Positions 36,084 to 45,931 are shown, counted from the stretch's first letter. The stretch: DNA of 64,000 nt from Alistipes sp. dk3624 (GCF_009557455.1 NZ_CP045651.1:1860001-1924000), one strand, 5' to 3'. A program made the numbers and translations. The notes: generated by a model from the letters alone, not told the origin.

Positions 36084-37904
36084 TTACTTCGGTTTTGTGG
36101 TATAAACATAGTTGAACCGTCCTCCGGGCGCGGTGTCTCCGTTGACGTAGAAGTCCATGATGTTGCCGTTTTCCTGCATGTTGTCGTTCCATTTGAATTC
36201 GATATCGACGTCGTCGCCCGTGAGGTTCATCAGTTGCTTTGCGATAGCCAGTTCGAGCTTGTTGCCGTTGACGGCGAACTTGCTCTCCCCCGCTTTCTCC
36301 CATTCCCATCGTCCGCCGACGTTCTTTTCGATCACGGCTTTTTTTCCGTGCGGACTGGTGCGATTGACGATCAGGTCGTATCCGTTCCATCCGGTCGCTT
36401 TGTTGCGGTCGACGTCGATCAGCAGCATCATCCAGTTGCGGTCGGTCGCCGGGGTCAGTTTGTCGGCGGTTTCGACGTAGAAGTAGACGTTGTCGGCGTC
36501 GCGTGCCACTTTTGCGCCGACGATATCGTTACGGCCGGTGTTGTTCGTGTAGTAGCGGTCGCAATAACCGTAGTGATCCCGGTGCATCGTGTTGCCTTTG
36601 TACGATGCGAAGTAGGGAGCCACGCCGTCCCATCCGTCGGCTTTGCCGATCTTGATCGTTTGGGGCGCTGAAGCCTTTTCGGGCGGAGTCATCCCCTTGA
36701 ATTTTCGGACGTTGTCGACCAACTGTAGGTAATAGGCATCTCCTTTGTCGCCCCAGCTTTTGTTCGGTTCGATATCGCGGCTGTGATTCGAATCGAACAG
36801 ATCGACGAACGAGAACGGGAAGCCGTCCCATCCGTGTTCGGGCAGCCATTGTCCGGCGATGAATTCGTTCCATTCGGTGACGAACACCAGTTCCGGATCG
36901 AGTTCGAAGGCGCGGTTCCACTGCTCCTGGAAATTCCATCCGTACAGGTATCCGTCCACGCGCGGATCGAACCCGTTCAGCATACTGAAGTTCCGCCCAA
37001 ACGTCTCTTTCGTGTTGAATGCGTTGCAATGTCCTTTGAATGCGAACGAAGTGTTTTGGGCCAAACCGACCGAGACCTGCTCGAATCCGCCGTCGGGCCC
37101 TTTTACGTAGCCGTGCTGCGGGTAGATTTCGAGCCAACTCCACTGGTCGTTCCGGTTCGGGAACGGGCCGTTTACGTAGTCGGGCTGCCCGGGGCGGAAT
37201 GTGAAGAAATCGGCGATGGCCCGGTCTTCGGGCGAGTCGGTCAGGTTGTCCGGATAGGCCATGATCAACGGTTTGCCTTTCCAGCGGAACCACAGATTTT
37301 CGTAACGCCCCGGTTTGTAGACGTCGTTGTAAAGTTGCCTGAGCGATACGAGCGAGTTCGGCACGGCTCCGAACGGCAGTAAAAAGGCGATTTTAGGCAC
37401 CTTTACGCCGTCTTTCTGCGCTTGATCCCAGGTTTTCATCAGCGCTTCGTACGAATCCGAATAAGTCAGCGTCCCGTTGGTGCAGTCGCAGAAAACGACG
37501 TCGATTCCGGCGTCGGCCAGCATTTCGGCGTGTTTGCGCAACACCCACGGGTCGGTCGTCTTGTAATATCCGAACAACGGTTCGTCCCAGAAGAAGATGC
37601 CCGGTTTGGAAGTTCCCCAGGCCGGATGGTTGTAATCTTTCATCGCTTCGGGGTGCTGCCGGACGATTTCGGTGATGTTTTTGACTTGCGAGGTCGTGTC
37701 GTTACGACCCATGTGCCAGGTCAGATAGAAGATCCCGACGAACTTGTCTTTTTTCTTGTCGCCGGCATTTTTGTATTCGCGAACTTTGCGTCCGAGCGCG
37801 TCGGTCGCGGCCCACGAATCGCTGTTGACGGCTTGTCCTGCCGCCGCCGTTGCCAGCAGCAGGAGCATTCCGAGCGACAGACCGATTTTGATTGAGGTTT
37901 TCAT
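36084..37904 (-). CDS. Secreted GH71/99-like protein with CBM9-like domain (paralogue C)
   Basis: A 606-residue protein. The signal peptide MKTSIKIGLSLGMLLLLATAAAG ends before QAVNSDSWAATD. The same two-domain layout as its neighbours is seen. Differences in otherwise invariant positions are VFCDCTNG instead of VFFDCTNG and VTEWNEFIAG instead of VTGWNEFIAG. Both lie next to likely active-site residues, so this copy may have altered specificity. It ends in TTKPK, two residues longer than A and D. The 3' 440 bp are close to identical to those of A and D. It lies 27 bp after paralogue B in the operon. Confidence 0.8.
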   Translation of the reverse strand: MKTSIKIGLSLGMLLLLATAAAGQAVNSDSWAATDALGRKVREYKNAGDKKKDKFVGIFYLTWHMGRNDTTSQVKNITEIVRQHPEAMKDYNHPAWGTSKPGIFFWDEPLFGYYKTTDPWVLRKHAEMLADAGIDVVFCDCTNGTLTYSDSYEALMKTWDQAQKDGVKVPKIAFLLPFGAVPNSLVSLRQLYNDVYKPGRYENLWFRWKGKPLIMAYPDNLTDSPEDRAIADFFTFRPGQPDYVNGPFPNRNDQWSWLEIYPQHGYVKGPDGGFEQVSVGLAQNTSFAFKGHCNAFNTKETFGRNFSMLNGFDPRVDGYLYGWNFQEQWNRAFELDPELVFVTEWNEFIAGQWLPEHGWDGFPFSFVDLFDSNHSRDIEPNKSWGDKGDAYYLQLVDNVRKFKGMTPPEKASAPQTIKIGKADGWDGVAPYFASYKGNTMHRDHYGYCDRYYTNNTGRNDIVGAKVARDADNVYFYVETADKLTPATDRNWMMLLIDVDRNKATGWNGYDLIVNRTSPHGKKAVIEKNVGGRWEWEKAGESKFAVNGNKLELAIAKQLMNLTGDDVDIEFKWNDNMQENGNIMDFYVNGDTAPGGRFNYVYTTKPK

Positions 37905-37931
37905 AGGGTCGGGCGTTTTGCGGGCAAAGAT

Positions 37932-39740
37932 TTATTTCGCGGTATATACGTAGTTGAACCGTCCTCCGGGCGCGGTGTCTCCGTTGACGTAGAAGTCCAT
38001 AATATTGCCGTTGTCCTGCATGTTGTCGTTCCATTTGAATTCGATGTCTACCCCGTTTCCGGAGAGTCCCATCAGGGCCTTCGTTACGGCGAATTCGAGA
38101 CTGTTGCCGTTGACGGCGAACCGGCTTTCCCCGGCTTTCTCCCACTCCCAACGGTTCCCGACGTTCTTCTCGATCACGACCAGGCCGTCGTGCGGACTGA
38201 CTCGGTTGACGATCAGGTCGTACCCGTTCCATCCGGTCGCTTTGTCGCGGTCGACGTCGATCAGCAGCATCATCCAGTTGCGGTCGGTCGACGGGGTCAG
38301 TTTGTCGGCTGTTTCGACGTAGAAATAAAGGTTGTCTTTGTCGCGGGCTACTTTCGCTCCGACAATGTCGTTGCGGCCGGTGTTGTTCGTATAGTGCGTG
38401 TCGTCGTGTCCTTTGTGGTTCCGGTGCATCGTATTTCCTTTGTAAGAAGCGAAATAGGGCGCCACGTCGTCCCACTCGCCCGCTTTGCCGATCTCGATCG
38501 TCTTGGGAGCCGAAGCTTTCTCGGGAGGCGTCATGCCTTTGAATTTTCGGACGTTGTCGATCAGTTGCATATAGTATACGTCGCCCTTGTCGCCCCATCC
38601 GGCGTTCGGCTCGATGTCGCGGCTGCAATTCCAGTCGTACTGGTCGGGGAATGCGAACGGTTTATGGGGCTTGCTGGGCGGCCAGTTCTCGTGTTGCCCG
38701 GCAGTGAATTCGTTCCATCCGGTAACAAATACGATCTGCGGGTCGAGTTCGAAAGCGCGGCTCCACTGTTCCTGAAAATTCCATCCGTACAGGTAACCGT
38801 CCACGCGCGGGTCGAATCCTTTTTGCATCGAAAAACTGCGGCCGAAGGCTTTGGGCGCGTTGAACGCGTAAGCATGTCCTCCGTTCTCGGCGGTAGCGTT
38901 TTGCGCGACTCCGACAGTAACCAGTTCGAATTTGCCGTCGGGTCCCTTCACGTAACCGTGCTGCGGATAGTTTTCGAGCCATCCCCACTGGTCGTTGCGG
39001 CTCGGGCCGTCCACGTAGTCGGGTTGTCCGGGCCGGAACGTGAAAAATTCGGCGATTTCACGATCCGAGGGAGTGTCCAACAACGATTCGGGATAAGCCA
39101 TGATACAGGGTTTTCCTTGCCACACGAACCACAGGTTTTCGTAGCGTTTCCGCTTATAAATATCGTTGTATAACTGCCGGATGGATACCTGCGAAGCAGG
39201 AAGCGGGGCGAACGGCAGCATGAAAGCGATTTTCGGCACGTTCACGCCGTCCTTCTGGGCCTGATCCCAGACTTTCATCAGCGCATCGTAGGACGATTTC
39301 CAGGTGTAGGAACCGTTCGTACAGTCGAAAAATACGACGTCGACTCCTGCGTCGGCCAGCATTTCGGCGTGTTTGCGCAGCACCCACGGATCGGTCGTCC
39401 GGTAGTAGCCGAAGAGGGGCTGTTCCCAGAAACAGGTTCCGTGCTTCCAGGCCGGGTGGTTGTAGTCGAAAGCCGCTTCAGGGTATTTCCGGAGCGTTTC
39501 GGTGATATTCTGTACCGGTTTTCCGTCTCCGTCCGCGACGAAGTCGGTATGCCACGTCCAATAGAACATCGCTACGAGTTTGTCTTTTTTCTTGTCGCCG
39601 GCTTCCTTGTATTCGCGCACCTTGCGTCCGAGCGCGTCGGTCGCCGCCCACGAGTCGCTGTTGACGGTTTGCGCCGGCGCGCCGGCCGCCCATAGGCAGC
39701 ATATTCCGAGAAGAAGTCCGAGGCAAGTTAGGTTTTTCAT
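37932..39740 (-). CDS. Secreted GH71/99-like protein with CBM9-like domain (paralogue B)
   Basis: A 602-residue protein starting MKNLTCLGLLLGICCLWAAG, a signal peptide cleaved before QTVNSDSW. The frame stays open upstream into the end of paralogue A, but ATG 39740 gives the signal peptide and aligns with the other copies. It has FWEQPLFGYYRTTDPWVLRK, VVFFDCTNGSYTW and VTGWNEFTAGQ. Its CBM9-like domain is more diverged (DKDNLYFYVETADKLTPSTD, NRVSPHDGLVVIEKN). Only its last ~100 bp match the near-identical tract of A, C and D. It lies 38 bp after paralogue A. Confidence 0.8.
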   Translation of the reverse strand: MKNLTCLGLLLGICCLWAAGAPAQTVNSDSWAATDALGRKVREYKEAGDKKKDKLVAMFYWTWHTDFVADGDGKPVQNITETLRKYPEAAFDYNHPAWKHGTCFWEQPLFGYYRTTDPWVLRKHAEMLADAGVDVVFFDCTNGSYTWKSSYDALMKVWDQAQKDGVNVPKIAFMLPFAPLPASQVSIRQLYNDIYKRKRYENLWFVWQGKPCIMAYPESLLDTPSDREIAEFFTFRPGQPDYVDGPSRNDQWGWLENYPQHGYVKGPDGKFELVTVGVAQNATAENGGHAYAFNAPKAFGRSFSMQKGFDPRVDGYLYGWNFQEQWSRAFELDPQIVFVTGWNEFTAGQHENWPPSKPHKPFAFPDQYDWNCSRDIEPNAGWGDKGDVYYMQLIDNVRKFKGMTPPEKASAPKTIEIGKAGEWDDVAPYFASYKGNTMHRNHKGHDDTHYTNNTGRNDIVGAKVARDKDNLYFYVETADKLTPSTDRNWMMLLIDVDRDKATGWNGYDLIVNRVSPHDGLVVIEKNVGNRWEWEKAGESRFAVNGNSLEFAVTKALMGLSGNGVDIEFKWNDNMQDNGNIMDFYVNGDTAPGGRFNYVYTAK

Positions 39741-39778
39741 GGTTTGTTGGATTTTATTAGGGTTAGATTTTGAATGGG

Positions 39779-41584
39779 TTATTTCGTGGTATAAACATAG
39801 TTGAACCGTCCTCCGGGCGCGGTGTCTCCGTTGACGTAGAAGTCCATGATGTTGCCGTTTTCCTGCATGTTGTCGTTCCATTTGAATTCGATATCGACGT
39901 CGTCGCCCGTGAGGTTCATCAGTTGCTTTGCGATAGCCAGTTCGAGCTTGTTGCCGTTGACGGCGAACTTGCTCTCGCCGACGGCTTCCCATTCCCATCG
40001 TCCGCCGACGTTCTTTTCGATCACGGCTTTTTTTCCGTGCGGACTGGTGCGATTGACGATCAGGTCGTATCCGTTCCATCCGGTCGCTTTGTCGCGGTCG
40101 ACGTCGATCAGCAGCATCATCCAGTTGCGGTCGGTCGCCGGGGTCAGTTTGTCGGCGGTTTCGACGTAGAAGTAGACGTTGTCGGCGTCGCGTGCCACTT
40201 TCGCGCCGACGATGTCGTTGCGGCCCGAATTATTTTCATAAACGTTTCCTCCGTATCCTTTGTGCCGCCGGTGCATCGTATTGCCTTTGTACGATGCGAA
40301 GTAGGGAGCCACGTCGTCCCATCCGTCGGCCCGGCCGATCCGGATCGTTTTTGGGGCGGAAGCTTTTTCCTGCCTGTACATTCCTTTGAATTTTCGGACG
40401 TTGTCGACCAGTTGCAGGTAATATACGTCTCCTTTGTCGCCCCATCCGGCGTTCGGCTCGATATCGCGGCTGCAATTCCAGTCGTACTGATCGGGGAATC
40501 CCATATAATAAGGCCTGTGGGGCGGCCAATCGGCGACCCGGCCGGCGATGTATTCGTTCCATCCGGTGACGAACACCAGTTCCGGGTCGAGCTCAAGCGC
40601 GCGGTTCCACTGCTCCTGGAAATTCCATCCGTACAGATAGCCGTCCACGCGCGGGTCGAATCCTTTCAGCATACTGAAATTCCGCCCGAAAGTTTCCGGC
40701 TCGTTGAAAGAGCAAAAACGGCCTCCGCTGGCGAAACAGGCGTTTTGGGCCACTCCGACGGGCACTTCTTCGTAACCTCCTTCCGGTAGCGGCGCATATC
40801 CGTTCTGCGGGTAGAGCTCCAGCCATCCCCAGTTATCTTTTCGCTGCGGGCCGTTCACATAGTCGGGCTGTCCGGGACGGAAGGTGAAGAAATCGGCGAT
40901 TTCACGGTCTTCAGGCGTATCGCCGAGGTCTTCCGGCCGTGCCATGATGCACGGCTTTCCTTTCCAGACGAACCACAGTTCCCGGTGCCGTCCCGGTTTA
41001 TAGATGTCTTCGTAGAGCATGTGCAACTGCGGGCCGCCGTATTCCGGCGAACCGAACGGCAGCATGAATGCGATCTTCGGGGCTTTGACGCCGTCTTTTA
41101 GCGCTTCGGACCATACCTCCATCAGTACGTCGTAGGATTCTTTCCAGGTCAGTGTCAGGTTCGTACAGTCGAAAAAAACGACGTCGATCCCTGCGTCGGC
41201 CAGCATCTCGGCGTGTTTACGCAACACCCACGGGTCGGTCGTTTTATAGTATCCGAAAAGGGGTTGCTCCCAGTAGTACCGGCCCGGATTATTCCAGGCC
41301 GGATCGTCGAACGAGCGGATCGCTTCCGGGTGTTCGCGGAGTATCTCGGTCGTGTTGTTGACCTGGCTGCCCGGGGGCATGTCGTAGATGTGCCACGTCC
41401 AGTAGAACATGGCGACGAACTTATCTTTTTTGCGTTCCCCGGTTTCCCCGTATTCCCGAACTTTGCGTCCGAGCGCATCGGTCGCCGCCCAGAAATCGCT
41501 GTTTACGGATTGGGCCGCCGTGTTGCCGGCAAGTGCGAGACAGATTCCCGCGCATAGCGTGACACAAAGCAGATAGGTTTTCAT
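39779..41584 (-). CDS. Secreted GH71/99-like protein with CBM9-like domain (paralogue A)
   Basis: A 601-residue protein and first gene of the array. The start at 41584 (MKTYLLCVTLCAGICLALAG) gives a clean signal peptide; an in-frame ATG at 41602 only adds six residues. Catalytic-type motifs are YWEQPLFGYYKTTDPWVL, VVFFDCTNLTLTW and VFVTGWNEYIAGR (Glu344). Like the others it lacks the second GH99 Glu three residues after the first. Its C-terminal tract matches C at some variable sites and D at others. The 180-bp region upstream, towards the regulator gene, should hold the operon promoter; I could not find an exact TAnnTTTG there. Confidence 0.8.
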   Translation of the reverse strand: MKTYLLCVTLCAGICLALAGNTAAQSVNSDFWAATDALGRKVREYGETGERKKDKFVAMFYWTWHIYDMPPGSQVNNTTEILREHPEAIRSFDDPAWNNPGRYYWEQPLFGYYKTTDPWVLRKHAEMLADAGIDVVFFDCTNLTLTWKESYDVLMEVWSEALKDGVKAPKIAFMLPFGSPEYGGPQLHMLYEDIYKPGRHRELWFVWKGKPCIMARPEDLGDTPEDREIADFFTFRPGQPDYVNGPQRKDNWGWLELYPQNGYAPLPEGGYEEVPVGVAQNACFASGGRFCSFNEPETFGRNFSMLKGFDPRVDGYLYGWNFQEQWNRALELDPELVFVTGWNEYIAGRVADWPPHRPYYMGFPDQYDWNCSRDIEPNAGWGDKGDVYYLQLVDNVRKFKGMYRQEKASAPKTIRIGRADGWDDVAPYFASYKGNTMHRRHKGYGGNVYENNSGRNDIVGAKVARDADNVYFYVETADKLTPATDRNWMMLLIDVDRDKATGWNGYDLIVNRTSPHGKKAVIEKNVGGRWEWEAVGESKFAVNGNKLELAIAKQLMNLTGDDVDIEFKWNDNMQENGNIMDFYVNGDTAPGGRFNYVYTTK

Positions 41585-41773
41585 AATCAGTCGTTTGGAC
41601 ACCCGATCGGTTTGGTTTTTGTTGCAAACACAACATTTTCTGCTTGAAAACGGTCTACGTTTGCAGGCAAAAATCGTCCTGTTACGTATATTTTGAGCTA
41701 CAAATACCTCAATAAAGACAAAGTAAACAAATTTTTCAGACTTTCCCGGCGGTTTATGCGTTTTATTTGCAAA

Positions 41774-44700
41774 TTATTTCGCATGGGATCGTTTGTGCTC
41801 TTCCTTCCATTTCTCTTTGTAGTCTTTCGGACTCACTCCGAAATATTTTTTGAATGCGGTCGAGAAATGGGACTGTGTGCCGAATCCGGTCTGGTCGGAA
41901 ATTTCGGCGATGCTCAGATTTCCTTCGAGGATCAGTTTGGCCGCTTTTTTCATTTTGAAATTCCGTACGTAATCGTTCGGAGCCAGGCCGGTTAGGCTTT
42001 TCATTTTGCGGTAAAAACTGGTTCGGCTGAAACCCAATTCGACGGCGATCACGTTGATGTTGATATCCGGATTTTCGATGCTTTTGTCGATAAACGAATG
42101 CAATTTTTCCATGAAACGTTGGTCGATCTCCGGCAGGTTTCCCGGTATCCGGTCGTTGTCCCCGAAAGGTTCCTCCTGCTCGGCGTGCAGACCTTTGTCG
42201 CTGAAATAGGCTTTCAGCCGGTCCCTGTTGTTCGTTTGGCTGTGGATGACCGAAATCAGGTGGTCGGCGCGGAACGGTTTGTTAATATAGGCGTCGGCGC
42301 CGCAGTTGTATCCTTCGATCCGCTCTTCGATCCGGTTCTTGGCCGTCAGCAGGATGAAAATGGTATGGCTGAGTTGCGGATCGTTTTTAATGGTTTTACA
42401 CAGGGCGATCCCGTCCATTTCGGGCATCCGGATGTCGCTGATGATCATTTCCGGCATCTGTTCCCTGGCCATCTGGACGCCTTCCGTTCCGTTATAGGCG
42501 TGCAGTAGATCGTATTCGATGTGCAGAATTTCGTGCAGCAGCGTGTGAATCTGCGGGTCGTCCTCCACGATCAGTATCGTGCGTCCTTTGGGGGGCGAGG
42601 GCGTTTGAACGACGGGCGTGTCGAAATCCGCTCCGTCGGATTTTGTATTTTCAGGAAGGTTTCCGGGCGTCTGCTGTTCGAAAATTTCGTCGGCCGGGAA
42701 CGCCTCTCTACCGATTGGGATCACGAAACTCATAATCAGACCTTCCGTTTCGGAGAAGACGGCTTTTATCGATCCTTTCTGTCGGCAGACGAGCATTTTG
42801 GTGTAGTGGAGGCCGATGCCGCTTCCCGGAATCTCCTCCGTACTTTCCGTATTTTCCAACCGCCTGAACCGGTCGAAGATGTGTTCCAATTGCTGCGGAT
42901 CGATTGTTTTGCAGGAGTTCACGACTCGAAACTCCAGACATTCGGAACCGGGGGCGTCAAATTCGGGATACCGGTCGACCGCAGTGTTCCGGTCGATTTT
43001 CCGAAAGTCGATCGAAATACGACCTTGCCGGGGAGTGTATTTTACCGCGTTCGAAACGAGGTTGGTCAGTATTTTTTCGAGCACGTCTTCGTCCGTGTAG
43101 ATTTGCAGGGAGTCTTCCGTCAGGTGCAGCGAATAATCGATCTCTTTGGTATGGGCGCTGAAACGGAACGAGCCGGCCACATTCCGGATGAGCGGCACGA
43201 TATCCGTTTGCATGACGTGCAACGGGATCGTTTCGTTACCCATCCGGCTGAAATCCAGCAATTGGTTGACCAGTCGCAGCAGCCGGTTGGAGTTGTAGGA
43301 CAGAGTCGTTATCAGTTTATGCTCGTTGTCTTCGTTCAGCGCGCCATGCGCCAGCAGTTCGATGTTTCCGTTGATCAGGGTCAGCGGAGTCCGTAATTCG
43401 TGGGAGATGTTTCCGTAAAAGTCGATTTTCTGCTGGTTGATCTCCTGTTCGTGGAGTCGCTGTTTTTCGGAGAGGGCGAGCGCTTTTTTATTGTATTTCG
43501 TCCTGAAATACAGCTTGGTGACCGTAATAATGAAGGCCAGAACCAGCAGGATATACAGGGCGTAGGCCCAGCCCGTCAGCCATGGGGAAGCTTTTATCCG
43601 GATATCGATCCCGGTTTCCGGACTCCATTCCCCGTCCCCGTTCTGCACTTTGAGTTTGAACCGGTACTCTCCCGGCGGAACGTTCGCATAAGAGGCCCGC
43701 TTGTTGTTTCCCGCCTCTACCCAGTCTTTATCGAGACCGTCCAGTTTATACGCATAACGAAGTTTGTCCGAGTAATTGTAGTCGATGCCTGCGTAGTCGA
43801 TACTGAATGAATTTTGCCAGTGGTTCAACGTGATCTTCCGCTCGTAAGCGATGCTTTTGCCGATCGGAGCGTGCTTGCCGCCCGGAGTGACGCTCCGGTT
43901 CTGAATCTTAATGTCTTCCAATACGACGGATGGATGGTATCCGTTTTGCTTGACGTCGTTCGGATTGAAACAGTCGGTTCCCAAATTTCCACCGATGTAG
44001 ATCAGCCCGTCGGATGCGGTCAGCATCGCTCGTTCGAAAAACTGGGTGTTGTTCAGTCCGTCGGTTTCGTTGAAATTACGGAACCGTTTCGTTTTGGGAT
44101 CGAACCGTGACAGCCCGTTGGAGGTGGCGAGCCAGATACGTCCGTTTCCGTCTTCGGTCAGGGCCAGGATGTCGTTGCTCGGAAGTCCCTCCGTGTAGGT
44201 GTACTTTGTGATTTTCCGTGTTTTCGGATCGTATTCGAGCAGCCCTTTGTTGTAGCTTCCGATCCATAGGGAGCCGTTTTCGGATCGGCGGATATCGGTA
44301 CATGCGTTCAACGCGTGCATGTTGGCGAACTGACCCTCCGGGATCAACGGTTCCGGTTCGAAATCGCGGTGATCGATCGTGAAAACATTTTGCCCGTAGG
44401 CGGCGTAAACGATCTGATCGGCTTTATAGGGCTGGATCGTGGTGACCGTCACATTTTTTACGACCTGCGAAGGCTCGGCCGTCACATTTTGACCGAAAAA
44501 ATAAAGTCCGGAGAATCCCCCCGCCCAGATATTGCCCGACAGATCCTGTCCGATCGCCGTGATCGGCCCGAAATTTTGCAGCGTCGTAATTTCCGAAAAT
44601 CCGGACGCGTTGAGCTGTCCCACGATCAGGTTACGTCCCGTACTGATCCATATCCTGTTTTGAGAGTCGCAAAACAGGGCCCGTATCGAGTTGTTGCGGA

Positions 44701-45886
44701 TTGAAGCCAATGCAGGATGGTTGTTCTTTGTGAGATTTTTTACGGAACCGTTTTTCGAATAGCAATAGAGTCCGTCGTATTTGGAGCCGAACCAGATCCG
44801 GCCGAACCTTTTGTCTTCGCAAACGACGGTTACCGATTTCCCGTTCAGTGTGACCGAAGATATTTCCGGATGGTTGAACGTATTTTCCGCGGCGTTGACT
44901 TTGACGATGCCCTGTTCGAAAGTCCCGAGCCATAGATTTCCCTGCTTGTCTTTCAATGCACAGGTGATGTCGTTGTTTTGATCGTTTTTTTCGCTTTTTA
45001 CCGGGATGACGGCTATTTCGCCTGTGCTGATGCAATATTTATATGCATAATGTGTTGAGGTGATGAGGTAATTATTCTTGTCTATCAGTTTAATGCTGTT
45101 TATTTTTGCGGCAGATAGCTCCGGGTGTTTCCGTATGGATGGCGGAACGGAGGTCAGTTTCCTTCCTTTGATACTGTAAGCGAGTATTCCCTGGTCGGTT
45201 CCTATCCATATCTGTGAATCGCCGAATTTGGACAGGCAGTTGATTTCGATATAATCCGGGAGCGTGTACAATTCTGCCGTCTGGTCGTCGATGTTGTATC
45301 TGCCGAGCGCCGATCCGGTAGAGTATCCGATCCATAGATTCTGTAAGTCGTCTATAAACAGGGTATGCGCCCGTTGGGAAGCCCGGTTGCCGAACGGGAG
45401 GGGCATCGGAGACAAAATGTCCGTCGTGCGGTTCATTTTGAGAATTCCGTTGCTGTAAGTCGCGATCCATAAATTACCGGTGGAATCTTCGGCGAGATCG
45501 GTTACGAAGTATTCGTCTTGTCCGTTACTGATGGTATAGGGTGTTATTTTGTCGATGGTTAGATCGTATTTACTTAATCCCCTGGATGTCGCTATCCATA
45601 GATTTCCCGTTTTGTCCAAATGCAACCTGTTGATCCGGCTGGATTGGATAGACGTTTCGGGAGCCGATTCGTCCCGGAATAATTGCGCGTATTCATAGCC
45701 GTTGTACCGGTCTACACCGCGGGCCGTCGCAATCCAGAGATACCCCAAGGAATCCTGACAGATATCCCGTATCTGAAGGTTTGAGATCCGGGGTGAAAAA
45801 TGAAAATTTTGTTGGGCTTTTACATCCGTTTTTGACGTTATAAAAGCAAAAACGGACGTAAATAATAAAATGTATCTGCAATTCAT
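41774..45886 (-). CDS. Hybrid two-component system sensor/regulator (HTCS)
   Basis: A one-protein sensor, kinase and transcription factor, about 1370 residues, typical of polysaccharide utilisation loci. In order: signal peptide (MNCRYILLFTSVFAFITS), periplasmic two-component propellers with repeated DSxGNLWIAT-type blades (about 25-680), a Y_Y_Y domain (YAYKLDGLDKDWVEAGN), a membrane segment, HisKA with HELRTPLTLINGNIELL (His about 828), HATPase, a receiver domain with Asp about 1151 in ISDIRMPEMDG, and an AraC-type DNA-binding domain at the end. Longer starts (45973, 45910) lie before or almost on the promoter at 45924..45931, so 45886 is preferred. It probably senses a glycan fragment and activates the flanking operons. 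Confidence 0.92.
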   Translation of the reverse strand: MNCRYILLFTSVFAFITSKTDVKAQQNFHFSPRISNLQIRDICQDSLGYLWIATARGVDRYNGYEYAQLFRDESAPETSIQSSRINRLHLDKTGNLWIATSRGLSKYDLTIDKITPYTISNGQDEYFVTDLAEDSTGNLWIATYSNGILKMNRTTDILSPMPLPFGNRASQRAHTLFIDDLQNLWIGYSTGSALGRYNIDDQTAELYTLPDYIEINCLSKFGDSQIWIGTDQGILAYSIKGRKLTSVPPSIRKHPELSAAKINSIKLIDKNNYLITSTHYAYKYCISTGEIAVIPVKSEKNDQNNDITCALKDKQGNLWLGTFEQGIVKVNAAENTFNHPEISSVTLNGKSVTVVCEDKRFGRIWFGSKYDGLYCYSKNGSVKNLTKNNHPALASIRNNSIRALFCDSQNRIWISTGRNLIVGQLNASGFSEITTLQNFGPITAIGQDLSGNIWAGGFSGLYFFGQNVTAEPSQVVKNVTVTTIQPYKADQIVYAAYGQNVFTIDHRDFEPEPLIPEGQFANMHALNACTDIRRSENGSLWIGSYNKGLLEYDPKTRKITKYTYTEGLPSNDILALTEDGNGRIWLATSNGLSRFDPKTKRFRNFNETDGLNNTQFFERAMLTASDGLIYIGGNLGTDCFNPNDVKQNGYHPSVVLEDIKIQNRSVTPGGKHAPIGKSIAYERKITLNHWQNSFSIDYAGIDYNYSDKLRYAYKLDGLDKDWVEAGNNKRASYANVPPGEYRFKLKVQNGDGEWSPETGIDIRIKASPWLTGWAYALYILLVLAFIITVTKLYFRTKYNKKALALSEKQRLHEQEINQQKIDFYGNISHELRTPLTLINGNIELLAHGALNEDNEHKLITTLSYNSNRLLRLVNQLLDFSRMGNETIPLHVMQTDIVPLIRNVAGSFRFSAHTKEIDYSLHLTEDSLQIYTDEDVLEKILTNLVSNAVKYTPRQGRISIDFRKIDRNTAVDRYPEFDAPGSECLEFRVVNSCKTIDPQQLEHIFDRFRRLENTESTEEIPGSGIGLHYTKMLVCRQKGSIKAVFSETEGLIMSFVIPIGREAFPADEIFEQQTPGNLPENTKSDGADFDTPVVQTPSPPKGRTILIVEDDPQIHTLLHEILHIEYDLLHAYNGTEGVQMAREQMPEMIISDIRMPEMDGIALCKTIKNDPQLSHTIFILLTAKNRIEERIEGYNCGADAYINKPFRADHLISVIHSQTNNRDRLKAYFSDKGLHAEQEEPFGDNDRIPGNLPEIDQRFMEKLHSFIDKSIENPDININVIAVELGFSRTSFYRKMKSLTGLAPNDYVRNFKMKKAAKLILEGNLSIAEISDQTGFGTQSHFSTAFKKYFGVSPKDYKEKWKEEHKRSHAK

Positions 45887-45923
45887 CGTTGAAGGTTTCG
45901 GCAATTTCATATTCTTGATAGCA

Positions 45924-45931
45924 CAAAAATA
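45924..45931 (-). promoter_or_regulatory. -7 element of the HTCS gene promoter
   Basis: TATTTTTG on the minus strand, an exact TAnnTTTG match. With transcription starting a few bases on, ATG 45886 gets a leader of about 30 nt whereas ATG 45910 would get about 7 nt. The -33 element is not evident. Confidence 0.5.

Noticed and set aside
39741-40079. N-terminal extension of paralogue B into the end of paralogue A
   Set aside because: The extension is paralogue A coding sequence read in another frame; ATG 39740 gives a proper signal peptide matching the other copies.
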